NCBI GenBank assembly: GCA_049451635.1
Contig: JBMTVT010000001.1
Span: 29,198 to 93,197, forward strand
DNA: 64,000 bases
From: JBMTVT01 sp049451635
GTDB taxonomy: Bacteria; Bacteroidota; Bacteroidia; Flavobacteriales; Flavobacteriaceae
Reading direction: 5' to 3'
A program made the position numbers and the translations under genes. The notes below the pieces were generated by a model. That model ran no database searches and was not told where the DNA came from. It saw only the letters and a list, made by a program, of their open reading frames with translations. Shown in pieces: positions 55,199-63,883 of this stretch (the stretch's first letter is position 1; the number at the start of each line of letters is the position of its first letter).

Positions 55199-55837
55199 TC
55201 AAAATTTAAAATTTAAGGTTAAACCCACATCACCCGATCTATCAAATTCATTGAATCTATAATGTGGTGCCAAAGATAGGTTTTCATCTACATTATATTG
55301 CAATAAATGCGCATCAACATTGGCATCAATAATATTTAAAGCATAAAGCCCAATAGTTACAAGTAAAGATACTTCTTTATTTTTTCTGTAAAATTTTTGG
55401 GCACGTTCTAAACCTTCTGTGGTCACTCTCGGATTAGTTAACGGGTTTCCTTGAGCATCAAAATAAAACTCATCATTAGTAAAACCAGCTAGCCTACTTT
55501 TATAGGCGTCGCGGTACCTATTATATTCTTTATTATTAGTAACATAAAAGTAAACACCAGTACCAATCGCACCGTAAACAATAGGTATTTTCCAATATTT
55601 TTTATTGTAAGCTTGTCCTAAACCGGGTAAAATAGCGGAATAAAAAGCGGCTTTGGCAGGAGATAACGGGTTGATAGGTTCTCTAACTTCAATAATTGAG
55701 TCGATTATAACTTCTTCAGGTAATTCAGTTTTTTCAAGAAGTTGTTTTTTTTTTGGATTTTTATCTTGAGCAATTAAAGAAAAGCAACATAAAAAAGCAG
55801 CTATACTTAATATTAGGGATTTATTTAGCACCTTCAA
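55199..55837 (-). CDS. DUF5683 family envelope protein
   Basis: 212 residues. Signal peptide MKVLNKSLILSIAAFLCCFSLIAQ. The body carries the DUF5683 landmarks AAFYSAILPGLGQAYNKKYWKIPIVY (split here at the Gly-Leu-Gly turn), NKEYNRYRDAYKSRL and RKNKEVSLL. Two hydrophobic stretches follow, then the C-terminal strand VGLTLNFKF, a typical barrel-type C-terminus. Role unknown. Overlaps the parB end by 17 bp and dapB follows immediately. Confidence 0.85.
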   Translation of the reverse strand: MKVLNKSLILSIAAFLCCFSLIAQDKNPKKKQLLEKTELPEEVIIDSIIEVREPINPLSPAKAAFYSAILPGLGQAYNKKYWKIPIVYGAIGTGVYFYVTNNKEYNRYRDAYKSRLAGFTNDEFYFDAQGNPLTNPRVTTEGLERAQKFYRKNKEVSLLVTIGLYALNIIDANVDAHLLQYNVDENLSLAPHYRFNEFDRSGDVGLTLNFKF

Positions 55838-56732
55838 CTAATTTTTTAATACGATTAAAATCTTCTTCTGAATGAAACGGAATGGTGATTTTTCCCTTTC
55901 CGTTTTTAGAGACTTTAACGTCAATTTTGTGTCCAAAGTATTCTGAAAATGCGTTTATTCCTTTTTTGATGTATTTAGGAACAGCTTCACCTTCGTCTTT
56001 TTTATTAGTTGAATAAGTAGTTTCTGGAGCATTGTAATAACGAACCAAACTTTCGGTTTCTCTAACCGATAATTTTTTAGATAGGATTTTTTCGTAAATA
56101 TCCAATTGAATGGCCTGGTCTTCAATAGCTATTAAAGCACGCCCATGCCCCATAGAAATAAAACCATCACGCATACCCGTTTGGATGATAGGATCTAATT
56201 TTAATAGACGCAAATAATTGGCAATGGTAGAGCGTTTTTTTCCAACACGCTCACTCATTTGTTCTTGGGTTAAGTTAATTTCATCAATTAAGCGTTGGTA
56301 TGATAAGGCGATTTCAATAGGATCTAAATCTTGACGTTGAATATTTTCAACCAAAGCCATTTCCAAAGATTCTTGGTCGTTTGCAATTCTAACGTATGCA
56401 GGAATGGTTTCTAAACTTAATAATTTAGAAGCTCTAAAACGACGCTCACCCGAAACCAATTGGTATTTATTTTGACCTACTTTTCTAACGGTTATGGGTT
56501 GAATAATACCCAATTCTTTTATGGAAGATGCTAATTCGCGTAAGGATTCTTCACTAAAATTTGTACGGGGTTGAAAGGGGTTAACTTCAATAAAATCAAT
56601 ATCCAATTCAACAATATTACCAATAACTTTATCGGCATTTTTATCTTGTACCGATTGAATATCGTTATCTGGGTCTTTTAGTAATGCCGATAAACCTCTA
56701 CCTAAAGCCTGTTTTTTAGTTGCCTTAGCCAT
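55821..56732 (-). CDS. parB: Chromosome partitioning protein ParB
   Basis: DNA-binding CTPase that spreads from parS and works with ParA. 303 residues. N-terminal CTPase/ParB domain: IEVNPFQPRTNFSEESLREL, LVSGERRFRASKLL (with the GERR box), ALVENIQRQDLDPIE. Helix-turn-helix region: MSERVGKKRSTIANYLRLLKL. The C-terminal dimer domain is IDVKVSKNGKGKITIPFHS. Starts 1 bp after the parA stop. No parS-like palindrome was found in the window. Confidence 0.97.
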   Translation of the reverse strand: MAKATKKQALGRGLSALLKDPDNDIQSVQDKNADKVIGNIVELDIDFIEVNPFQPRTNFSEESLRELASSIKELGIIQPITVRKVGQNKYQLVSGERRFRASKLLSLETIPAYVRIANDQESLEMALVENIQRQDLDPIEIALSYQRLIDEINLTQEQMSERVGKKRSTIANYLRLLKLDPIIQTGMRDGFISMGHGRALIAIEDQAIQLDIYEKILSKKLSVRETESLVRYYNAPETTYSTNKKDEGEAVPKYIKKGINAFSEYFGHKIDVKVSKNGKGKITIPFHSEEDFNRIKKLVEGAK

Positions 56733-56733
56733 A

Positions 56734-57498
56734 TTAACCGTTTTTATTGATGATTTCTTTAGCCAAACTTAAGTAATTGTTTGCACCTTTACTAGTGGCA
56801 TCGTAATTAATTATGCTTTCGCCATAACTAGGAGCTTCACTTAAACGTACATTGCGCTGAATAATAGTTTGGAAAACCATATCGTTGAAATGCTTTTGTA
56901 CCTCTTCTACCACTTGGTTAGATAAGCGTAAGCGGGAGTCGTACATGGTAAGCAATAAGCCTTCAATATCCAATTCAGGGTTATGGATTTTTTGTACACT
57001 TTTGATGGTATTTAAAAGTTTTCCTAAACCTTCCAAAGCAAAATATTCGCATTGAATAGGTATAATGACCGCATCAGAAGCGGTTAAGGCATTTAAAGTT
57101 AATAAGCCCAACGACGGTGCACAATCAATTAAAATATAATCGTATTTGTCTTTGATGTCTCTTAATGCTTTTTTAAGCATGTATTCGCGTTCATCTTTAT
57201 CAACAAGCTCTATTTCAATAGCAACCAAGTCAATGTGAGCTGGAATAATATCTAAATTTGGTGTATCGGTTTTAATAATAGCATCCTGTGCTGTGTTGGA
57301 ATGCTCTAAAAGTTGGTAGGTTCCTATTTCAACAGATTCTACATCTATACCAATTCCAGAAGTTGCATTTGCTTGAGGGTCAGCATCTATAAGTAATACT
57401 TTTTTTTCTAGAACGCCTAGAGAAGCTGCTAAATTTATAGAGGTTGTTGTTTTTCCAACGCCACCTTTTTGATTAGCAATTGCAATGATTTTACCCAT
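56734..57498 (-). CDS. parA: Chromosome partitioning ATPase ParA
   Basis: Walker-type ATPase, 254 residues. Deviant Walker A KGGVGKTTTSINLAA, DADPQANATSGIG, IDCAPSLGLLTLNAL and the NVRLSEAPSYGESII box. It heads a seven-gene run parA-parB-DUF5683-dapB-lepB-wbqC-DUF6122 with mostly 1-bp gaps or overlaps. Confidence 0.97.
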   Translation of the reverse strand: MGKIIAIANQKGGVGKTTTSINLAASLGVLEKKVLLIDADPQANATSGIGIDVESVEIGTYQLLEHSNTAQDAIIKTDTPNLDIIPAHIDLVAIEIELVDKDEREYMLKKALRDIKDKYDYILIDCAPSLGLLTLNALTASDAVIIPIQCEYFALEGLGKLLNTIKSVQKIHNPELDIEGLLLTMYDSRLRLSNQVVEEVQKHFNDMVFQTIIQRNVRLSEAPSYGESIINYDATSKGANNYLSLAKEIINKNG

Positions 57499-57580
57499 TA
57501 ATGATTTGGTTTTAATAAGTGGTAAAAATACAATTATTTGCGAGGAATAAAAACGTAACTTGTTAACAAATCGGTAACCG

Positions 57581-57588
57581 CAAAGCTA
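57581..57588 (-). promoter_or_regulatory. Putative -7 box for the parA operon
   Basis: TAGCTTTG on the minus strand, about 80 nt before the parA ATG. Confidence 0.5.
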
Positions 57589-57722
57589 GTAATTTGATTG
57601 AAAGTGTTATCGATAAAAGATACACATGATGCTTATAATTAACTTATCAGATTTTTGAATATTGATTAGTTTACTTTTTTTGCTGCCATTTAAATTTAAG
57701 ATTTTATACTATTTAAAAAGAC

Positions 57723-57754
57723 ATTGATTAAACATTTATAAATGTTTAATCAAT
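57723..57754. terminator. Perfect palindrome overlapping the scpA stop codon
   Basis: A 32-bp perfect inverted repeat: ATTGATTAAACAT and its complement around TTATAA. It overlaps the last codons and stop of the mutase large subunit. On the minus strand it is followed by a few T residues, so it may act as a terminator or mRNA 3' stabiliser. Confidence 0.55.
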
Positions 57755-59866
57755 CAAAATCTCTAAAATTTTAATGGCAGCATCGCTAATTTTTGTACCT
57801 GGGCCAAAAACCGCAATAGCTCCAGCATCAAATAAAAATTGGTAGTCTTGTTTGGGTATCACACCGCCAACAATTACCATAATATCATCACGACCATATT
57901 TTTTTAATTCTTCAATAACCTGTGGTACTAAGGTTTTGTGTCCTGCTGCCAATGAGGATACCCCTAAAATATGCACATCGTTTTCAACAGCTTGTTTGGC
58001 AGCTTCTTTTGGTGTTTGAAATAACGGACCAATATCTACATCAAAACCTACATCGGCATAACCTGTGGCGACTACTTTGGCACCTCGATCATGACCATCT
58101 TGTCCCATTTTTGCAATCATAATGCGCGGGCGCCTGCCTTCTTGTTCCGCAAAGATATCAGCTAATTCTTGAGCCTTTTTAAAGGATTCGTCGTCTTTTA
58201 TTTCTTTACTATACACGCCAGAAAATGATTTTATTTGTGCCTTGTAACGCCCAAACACTATTTCCAGGGCATCACTTATTTCACCTAGTGTAGCACGTTC
58301 GCGAGCAGCTTCAATAGCTAAAACTAATAAATTTTCTTGTCCCGTTCGAGCAGCTTTCGATAATTTTGACAAAGCTTTTTTTACTTTTTTAGGATTTCTT
58401 TCAGTTTTTATTTTAGTTAAGCGTTCAATTTGTGAGTTTCTAACAGTTTGGTTATCTACTTCAAGGGTTGAAATAGGGTCTTCGTAATCTAATCTGTATT
58501 TGTTAACGCCAACAATAATATCTTGACCAGAATCAATTCTTGCCTGTTTTTTTGCAGCTGCTTCTTCAATTCTAATTTTTGGAATACCTGCTTCAATGGC
58601 TTTGGTCATGCCACCCAATGCTTCAACCTCTTCAATAAGTTCCCAAGCTTTTTTGGCTATATCATGAGTTAACTTTTCAACATAGTAACTACCTGCCCAA
58701 GGGTCAACAGTTTTAGTTATTTTAGTTTCTTCTTGTAAAAGTATTTGGGTATTTCGAGCGATACGTGCAGAAAAATCAGTTGGTAACGCAATGGCTTCGT
58801 CTAAAGCATTAGTATGTAAACTTTGAGTGCCACCAAAAGCAGCAGCAGCAGCTTCAATAGTGGTTCTAGTTACATTGTTAAAAGGATCTTGCTCGGTTAA
58901 ACTCCAACCACTTGTTTGACAATGTGTTCTTAAAGCCAGCGATTTTTCATCTTTAGGGTTGAATTGTTTCACAATTTTCGCCCATAACATGCGTGCGGCT
59001 CGCATTTTTGCGATTTCCATAAAATGGTTCATGCCAATGGCCCAAAAAAAGGATAGGCGAGGAGCAAAGGTATCTATATCCATTCCTGCATCTAAACCTT
59101 TTCTTATATATTCCAATCCATCGGCTAAGGTGTAAGCCAACTCAATATCACAAGTAGCCCCAGCCTCTTGCATGTGATAACCAGAAATACTGATACTGTT
59201 GAATTTTGGCATATTTTTACTCGTGTATTCAAAAATATCCGAAATGATTTTCATAGAAGGCGTTGGTGGATAGATATAGGTGTTACGCACCATAAACTCC
59301 TTTAAAATATCATTTTGAATGGTACCGGCCAATTGTTCTGGTTTAATACCTTGCTCTTCAGCAGCTACAATGTAAAATGCCATAATTGGTAAAACGGCAC
59401 CATTCATGGTCATGGAAACCGACATTTTATCCAGTGGAATTTGGTCGAATAAAATTTTCATATCCTCTACAGAATCAATAGCAACACCTGCTTTACCAAC
59501 ATCTCCCACCACTCGTTCATGATCACTATCATAACCTCTATGCGTTGCCAAATCGAAAGCTACAGATAGACCTTTTTGCCCAGCTTCCAAATTTCTTCTA
59601 TAAAACGCATTGCTTTCTTCTGCTGTTGAAAAGCCTGCATATTGGCGTATAGTCCATGGTCTGCGAACATACATGGTACTGTAAGGTCCGCGTAAGTTTG
59701 GAGCCATACCAGCAACAAAATTAAGATGTTCCAAATCTTCAACATCCTTTTTTGAATAGTCTGATTTTACCTCAATGCCTTCAGCGGTTAAAAAAGGGCT
59801 CTTGACTTTTGGCTCTTGGCTTTTGACTATATTGCTTATGGTTATATGTTGAAGGTTTTTTCTCAA
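57746..59866 (-). CDS. scpA: Methylmalonyl-CoA mutase large (catalytic) subunit
   Basis: Cobalamin-dependent interconversion of methylmalonyl-CoA and succinyl-CoA. 706 residues. TIM-barrel substrate domain with [20 protein letters not shown] and [14 protein letters not shown]. The C-terminal B12-binding domain contains the axial His in [13 protein letters not shown]. Residues 13-24 ([11 protein letters not shown]) are encoded by a heptad DNA repeat, an odd insertion near the N-terminus. Last gene of the udk to scpA run; a lipoprotein gene 6 bp upstream separates it from the small subunit. Confidence 0.96.
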   Translation of the reverse strand: MRKNLQHITISNIVKSQEPKVKSPFLTAEGIEVKSDYSKKDVEDLEHLNFVAGMAPNLRGPYSTMYVRRPWTIRQYAGFSTAEESNAFYRRNLEAGQKGLSVAFDLATHRGYDSDHERVVGDVGKAGVAIDSVEDMKILFDQIPLDKMSVSMTMNGAVLPIMAFYIVAAEEQGIKPEQLAGTIQNDILKEFMVRNTYIYPPTPSMKIISDIFEYTSKNMPKFNSISISGYHMQEAGATCDIELAYTLADGLEYIRKGLDAGMDIDTFAPRLSFFWAIGMNHFMEIAKMRAARMLWAKIVKQFNPKDEKSLALRTHCQTSGWSLTEQDPFNNVTRTTIEAAAAAFGGTQSLHTNALDEAIALPTDFSARIARNTQILLQEETKITKTVDPWAGSYYVEKLTHDIAKKAWELIEEVEALGGMTKAIEAGIPKIRIEEAAAKKQARIDSGQDIIVGVNKYRLDYEDPISTLEVDNQTVRNSQIERLTKIKTERNPKKVKKALSKLSKAARTGQENLLVLAIEAARERATLGEISDALEIVFGRYKAQIKSFSGVYSKEIKDDESFKKAQELADIFAEQEGRRPRIMIAKMGQDGHDRGAKVVATGYADVGFDVDIGPLFQTPKEAAKQAVENDVHILGVSSLAAGHKTLVPQVIEELKKYGRDDIMVIVGGVIPKQDYQFLFDAGAIAVFGPGTKISDAAIKILEILID
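59802..59829 (-). repeat. Heptanucleotide repeat inside scpA
   Basis: Four in-phase 7-mers on the plus strand: TTGACTT, TTGGCTC, TTGGCTT, TTGACTA. Same repeat family as 24948-24975 in the GatB-AspRS linker, in the same orientation relative to the coding strand. Confidence 0.75.
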
Positions 59867-59872
59867 AATTAA

Positions 59873-60526
59873 TTATTGATTTTCTTTATTTGCTTTTGGA
59901 GGGACCACATTAAAATCCAAAGGTTGAGGTTTGTTAAAATTAATGTCCGCAAGGTTTACGTCGAATAATTTGGCATAATACAAATCTAAAGCTACATAAG
60001 TTGCCAAATACTTATCATTAATCAAATTTCTATATTTAGTCATTAAAGGTGTTCCAAATAGTTTTGGGGTCATGCTATTTGTGCTAATTAGGGCGTTAAA
60101 TGTGGTTTTCAAGTTTTTATCTATTATATTGCTTGAGATACATTTTATAATACTGCTATTATAATTTAAATAGCTTTTAGTACTGTTGGCATCCCATAAA
60201 TTGCTTTCGTTTTTTAAGGCTTCAAATATTTTTAGGGTATGTTCAGAAATAATGTCTTCGTATTTTAATCTACTATAAATGGTGTTTCTTATAAATTGAG
60301 AGTAAACTTGAGTCAAGGATGCATTAGGTTTACCTTTTCCATAAAACTTTAAAATATCGTCCTCAAAACTATATAAGGCCTCTTTGTATAGTTTGTTATT
60401 AATGCCATCACATACTAAAACATCTGGTTTATCAGTGTATTTAAAATCTGTTAAGGTGTTTTCTTTTTTGCAACCATAAAAAGTGACTACTAATAAAAAT
60501 GCTATAAGGTTAATTTTTGATTTCAT
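59873..60526 (-). CDS. Lipoprotein of unknown function between the mutase subunits
   Basis: About 217 residues from the ATG at 60526 (MKSKINLIAFLLVVTFYGCKK); an ATG at 60538 overlapping the previous gene is the alternative. Lipobox FYGC. The body is helical with no recognised domain; it contains several short segments such as YSFEDDILKFYGKGKP and FGTPLMTKYRNLINDKY. It lies between the mutase small and large subunit genes, with almost no spacing to either. Function unknown. Confidence 0.7.
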   Translation of the reverse strand: MKSKINLIAFLLVVTFYGCKKENTLTDFKYTDKPDVLVCDGINNKLYKEALYSFEDDILKFYGKGKPNASLTQVYSQFIRNTIYSRLKYEDIISEHTLKIFEALKNESNLWDANSTKSYLNYNSSIIKCISSNIIDKNLKTTFNALISTNSMTPKLFGTPLMTKYRNLINDKYLATYVALDLYYAKLFDVNLADINFNKPQPLDFNVVPPKANKENQ

Positions 60527-60527
60527 T

Positions 60528-61901
60528 TTAATCTTCATTTTTTAATCGTTTTTGTTCTATGTTTTCTGCTAATCGTTTTTCTATAATAGGTTCAATCAAG
60601 GTTTTTCGGTGATTGATCTTCACAAAGGGATAAATCTCAAGTTCATTCTTCATTTTATCATTCATATTTGGGTGTTTGTTGGTTCCTAACAAAACATCCT
60701 CCCCTTTATCAAACTGCAGTTGTTCTTTGGTAGCACTTTCTTTTATTTTTCTTTGGATAGTGCCGTCTTTTAACTGTTTTAAAAAACCACCATTGGTTTC
60801 AATGTCTTTAAATAAATCCAAAGCTTTTTCGGCTAGTTGATTGGTCAGGGTTTCAATGTAATATGCGCCATCTGAAGGATTATCTACCTTATCAAAATAG
60901 CTTTCATGCTTTAAAATCAACAATTGGTTTCGGGCTATACGTTCGCCAAATGCATTGGTTTTATGATAAATGCCATCATAAGGCGAATTGCTAATGGTGT
61001 TTGCGCCGCCAAGTATTGCACTCATACATTCTGTGGTAGTACGAAGCATATTAGTATTGTAATCGTAAATGGTTTTATTGCGTTTGGTAGGCGTTGTTGT
61101 AATATGGCAATTTGTATTGACATTATATTCTGCAGCCAGTGAACTCCATAACGTTCTTAAAGCTCTTAGTTTGGCTATTTCAAAGAAATAGTTTGTGCTA
61201 ATGGATGTTTTGAAAGTGATTTGTAGAGATTGCTTAGCTTCTATCGCAATGACGTTGTTTGAGTGGTTTAAATATTCATTGGCGTGTGCCAAAGCATAGG
61301 CCAGTTGTTGTACAATAGTTGCTCCGGCATTTTGGTATAATGAAGTGTCAACGGTAATTGAATTTGTTAATTTTAGAATTTGTTCAAATTGTTGAAAATC
61401 GTCTTTTAAATTATTGAAGAAGTTACCTGTTTTAGCTAAATTATTAATAATATCCATATGGATATAGATTCCTGCTTTAGAAGAAATGTTATTAAGTTGT
61501 TTTGTTAATTCATCTGATGGAAATTGTAATTCAAAATGAATTGGAATGATATCTATATAGATGTTTTTTAGTAAATCTTCAATTGAAATATCTTTAGATG
61601 GAATTATAAATTGAATAGTTTCTGCACCTCTTTCAATGGCATTTATGGCGTTTAAATTTGATTTTTCAGTATGTGCCACGAAAATGGATTGACAAATTTT
61701 CCATTGTGTTGCTTTCGTATTTGAAACTTCTGGTAAGTTATCAAAATCATCTAGATGGTAAAAGGGTTTAATTGAAATATCCTCGTTAGTTTTCCAAACT
61801 AGAGTTTCATTATAATCGGCACCTTTTAAATCGAATTGTATTTTTTGTTTCCACTGTTTTGATGAAACGGGTTGAAATTCACTAAATAATTTTTCACTCA
61901 T
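60528..61901 (-). CDS. mutA: Methylmalonyl-CoA mutase small subunit, short form
   Basis: 457 residues; actinobacterial small subunits are about 600. The region homologous to the mutase barrel is present (SSKQWKQKIQFDLKGADYNE, IAKLRALRTLWSSLAAEY, IARNQLLILKHESYFDKVDN). The C-terminal cobalamin-like domain is absent; the protein ends shortly after LGTNKHPNMND. It likely pairs non-catalytically with ScpA. Starts 2 bp after the FtsB/DivIC-like stop. Confidence 0.9.
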   Translation of the reverse strand: MSEKLFSEFQPVSSKQWKQKIQFDLKGADYNETLVWKTNEDISIKPFYHLDDFDNLPEVSNTKATQWKICQSIFVAHTEKSNLNAINAIERGAETIQFIIPSKDISIEDLLKNIYIDIIPIHFELQFPSDELTKQLNNISSKAGIYIHMDIINNLAKTGNFFNNLKDDFQQFEQILKLTNSITVDTSLYQNAGATIVQQLAYALAHANEYLNHSNNVIAIEAKQSLQITFKTSISTNYFFEIAKLRALRTLWSSLAAEYNVNTNCHITTTPTKRNKTIYDYNTNMLRTTTECMSAILGGANTISNSPYDGIYHKTNAFGERIARNQLLILKHESYFDKVDNPSDGAYYIETLTNQLAEKALDLFKDIETNGGFLKQLKDGTIQRKIKESATKEQLQFDKGEDVLLGTNKHPNMNDKMKNELEIYPFVKINHRKTLIEPIIEKRLAENIEQKRLKNED

Positions 61902-61903
61902 AA

Positions 61904-62218
61904 TTATTTAGTTTTTAAGCTATCTTCATATTCAATAATATATATTTCTTCATTATCACGCTTCATGTAATATGTTTCTCTTGCAAATTTTTCTAAACCA
62001 TTGTCTGTGCTTAACTCTTTAATAGCTTTTTGGTCTTTTTCTATTTCTTTTTTATAGTATTCTTTTTCGTTTTCTAAATTTTTTATTTCAGTATTTAATT
62101 CATGGTGAATAAGCCATGAATTGGCATCAAAAAACAACATCCAAACAGCAAAAATCACTAAAATTAGTATGAACCAATTTTTGAAGGGTTTTAAATATTT
62201 GTTTTTGAATGAAGCCAT
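61904..62218 (-). CDS. FtsB/DivIC-family septum formation protein
   Basis: 104 residues. One membrane helix near the N-terminus (WFILILVIFAVWMLFF), then a coiled coil (HHELNTEIKNLENEKEYYKK), then FARETYYMKRDNEEIYII, which fits the FtsB/DivIC pattern of a small single-pass divisome protein. Directly follows udk in the same operon (adjacent bases), an arrangement common in Bacteroidota. Confidence 0.85.
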   Translation of the reverse strand: MASFKNKYLKPFKNWFILILVIFAVWMLFFDANSWLIHHELNTEIKNLENEKEYYKKEIEKDQKAIKELSTDNGLEKFARETYYMKRDNEEIYIIEYEDSLKTK

Positions 62219-62824
62219 TTAAAGTTTATCGTTTATGATTGTTTTTACAATGTCAATAGCAACCGTATTGTAGTGATTGTTTGGGATGATAATATCTGCG
62301 TATTCTTTCATGGGTTCAATAAACTGGTTGTGCATAGGTTTTAAAGTGCTTTGGTATCTAGAGAGCACCTCGTTTAAATCCCTACCACGTTCTGAAATAT
62401 CTCGTTTTAAACGGCGTATTAAGCGCTCGTCACTATCGGCATGTACGAATATTTTAATATCGAACATTTTTCTTAATTCTGCGTTTGTTAGAATTAAAAT
62501 ACCTTCAACAATCATTACTTTTCTTGGGTGCGTTAAAATGGTATTACCGGTTCTATTATGTTTAACGAAAGAATAAACGGGTTGGTGTATTGGGTTGCCT
62601 TTTTTTAGTTCTTTTAAATGCGCTTCCAATAAATCAAAATCTATTGATCTTGGATGGTCAAAATTTATTTTAACCCGCTCATCATAAGATAAATGTGTGG
62701 TGTCTTGGTAATACGAATCTTGCGAAAGGATGCCAACTTCGCCTTCTGGCAGTTCATTTAAAATTTGATTAACTACGGTTGTCTTACCACATCCAGTGCC
62801 ACCAGCAATTCCAATAATTAGCAT
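62219..62824 (-). CDS. udk: Uridine kinase
   Basis: Phosphorylates uridine and cytidine in pyrimidine salvage. 201 residues. P-loop GIAGGTGCGKTTVVNQIL at the N-terminus, LSQDSYYQD, FDHPRSIDFDLLEAHL, VEGILILTN and RRLKRDISERGRDLNEVL. First gene of the run udk, ftsB-like, mutA, lipoprotein, scpA, with adjacent or nearly adjacent genes. Confidence 0.97.
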   Translation of the reverse strand: MLIIGIAGGTGCGKTTVVNQILNELPEGEVGILSQDSYYQDTTHLSYDERVKINFDHPRSIDFDLLEAHLKELKKGNPIHQPVYSFVKHNRTGNTILTHPRKVMIVEGILILTNAELRKMFDIKIFVHADSDERLIRRLKRDISERGRDLNEVLSRYQSTLKPMHNQFIEPMKEYADIIIPNNHYNTVAIDIVKTIINDKL

Positions 62825-62851
62825 GATTTATTGTTTGATTAGCTTTTTTAC

Positions 62852-62859
62852 AAAGTTAG
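62852..62859 (-). promoter_or_regulatory. Putative -7 box for the udk operon
   Basis: TAACTTTG on the minus strand, 27 nt before the udk ATG. Confidence 0.6.
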
Positions 62860-63059
62860 TTAAATGTATAATGAACTGCTATAGAAAATGTAATTTCTTA
62901 AATACTTTTAAATGGTTTTCTTTGTGATGGCTATTTTTTATAGATGAAACTTTGTTTGATGATTCGTTATTGTAATTTATTTGTGCATGGCTATTGTATA
63001 CGAGAATAAAAACTATTTTTTAAATTTTAAAAGAAACTTTAATTATTAAATAAAAAAAG

Positions 63060-63067
63060 TATATTTG
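63060..63067 (+). promoter_or_regulatory. Putative -7 box for tRNA-Pro
   Basis: TATATTTG, 24 nt before the tRNA 5' end. Confidence 0.7.
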
Positions 63068-63091
63068 CAACCCGTTACAGATAACCAAAAT

Positions 63092-63166
63092 CGGGGTGTA
63101 GCGTAGCCCGGTTATCGCGCCGCGTTTGGGACGCGGAGGTCGCAGGTTCGAATCCTGCCACCCCGA
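63092..63166 (+). tRNA. tRNA-Pro (TGG anticodon)
   Basis: 75 nt. Acceptor stem CGGGGTG / CACCCCG with discriminator A. The anticodon stem is CCGCG / CGCGG around loop TTTGGGA (anticodon TGG at 63127-63129). The T-arm is GCAGG, TTCGAAT, CCTGC. The 3' CCA is not encoded. The TGG anticodon can read all four CCN codons with a suitable wobble modification. Confidence 0.98.
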
Positions 63167-63179
63167 CTTAATTAAAAAT

Positions 63180-63213
63180 AAAGCCCCTGAATTAAAAATT
63201 CGAAGGGCTTTTA
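63180..63213 (+). terminator. Terminator after tRNA-Pro
   Basis: AAAGCCC / GGGCTTT with an inner GAAT / ATTC, followed by TATTATT. Confidence 0.75.
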
Positions 63214-63374
63214 TTATTCTATATCTTTTTAGATTTGTTTAATAAATTTCAAACAGTAACAATACCATTATCATCGAAAGCCTCATCAAATTTTGGTATT
63301 TATTACTATAATCTGTTACATATAAGTTGTAAGTACTAACTTTAAACACCTTCAATTTGGCTAAGCTTAATATT

Positions 63375-63812
63375 TTATTGAAGCAAGCGCTTTTGCTTCC
63401 CTTCTTTTATAATGCCTTTTATGAGTGAAAACAGCTCGGTTTTTAGAGTTCTATATTTTTCTAAAAAGTTACTGATTACAATGATAAGTTTCGCGTGTTT
63501 ATTTCTGTAAGCATCTTCTTTTTCAAGTTCATTTACACCATCTACCATAACTTTAATGCCTTTTTCATGGTTTTGTACTGTTTTGAGCAAGGTTTCTGTT
63601 TCTTTTTGTAAAGCACCTAATTTGTCTACAACTTTTTTGCTTTCGGCAAAGTGTTTTGAATCTATTAGTTGAAGTGTATATGATTTTACCAAATCATCAA
63701 AAAATAATTGTTCGTCTTTAGCAAACTTTAATTCAGAGAGCCATTTGCGTGAATTATTGTGCATGGTCTCTACACTTAACCAAGCTTCATATTTTATTTC
63801 TTTAGCTTTCAT
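63375..63812 (-). CDS. Coiled-coil hypothetical protein
   Basis: 145 residues, almost entirely helical and rich in Lys and Glu, no signal or membrane segment. Likely coiled-coil segments include SKKVVDKLGALQKETETLLK and VNELEKEDAYRNKHAKL. I do not recognise the family. It is downstream of an Hsp20 gene on the same strand but a terminator separates the two. Confidence 0.7.
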   Translation of the reverse strand: MKAKEIKYEAWLSVETMHNNSRKWLSELKFAKDEQLFFDDLVKSYTLQLIDSKHFAESKKVVDKLGALQKETETLLKTVQNHEKGIKVMVDGVNELEKEDAYRNKHAKLIIVISNFLEKYRTLKTELFSLIKGIIKEGKQKRLLQ

Positions 63813-63836
63813 TTTTGCTTGTTTTAAGGTTAAAAA

Positions 63837-63875
63837 AAGCAGAAAGCAACATTGATAAAATATTGCTTTCTGCTT
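63837..63875 (-). terminator. Terminator after the Hsp20 gene
   Basis: AAGCAGAAAGCAA and TTGCTTTCTGCTT pair (13 bp) around an AT-rich loop, with T residues following on the minus strand. Confidence 0.88.
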
Positions 63876-63883
63876 AAAAGAAA

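Noticed and set aside
55821..57745. parS centromere near parAB
   Set aside because: No palindrome resembling TGTTNCACGTGNAACA was found in the window; the palindrome at 57723 is AT-rich and unlike parS.
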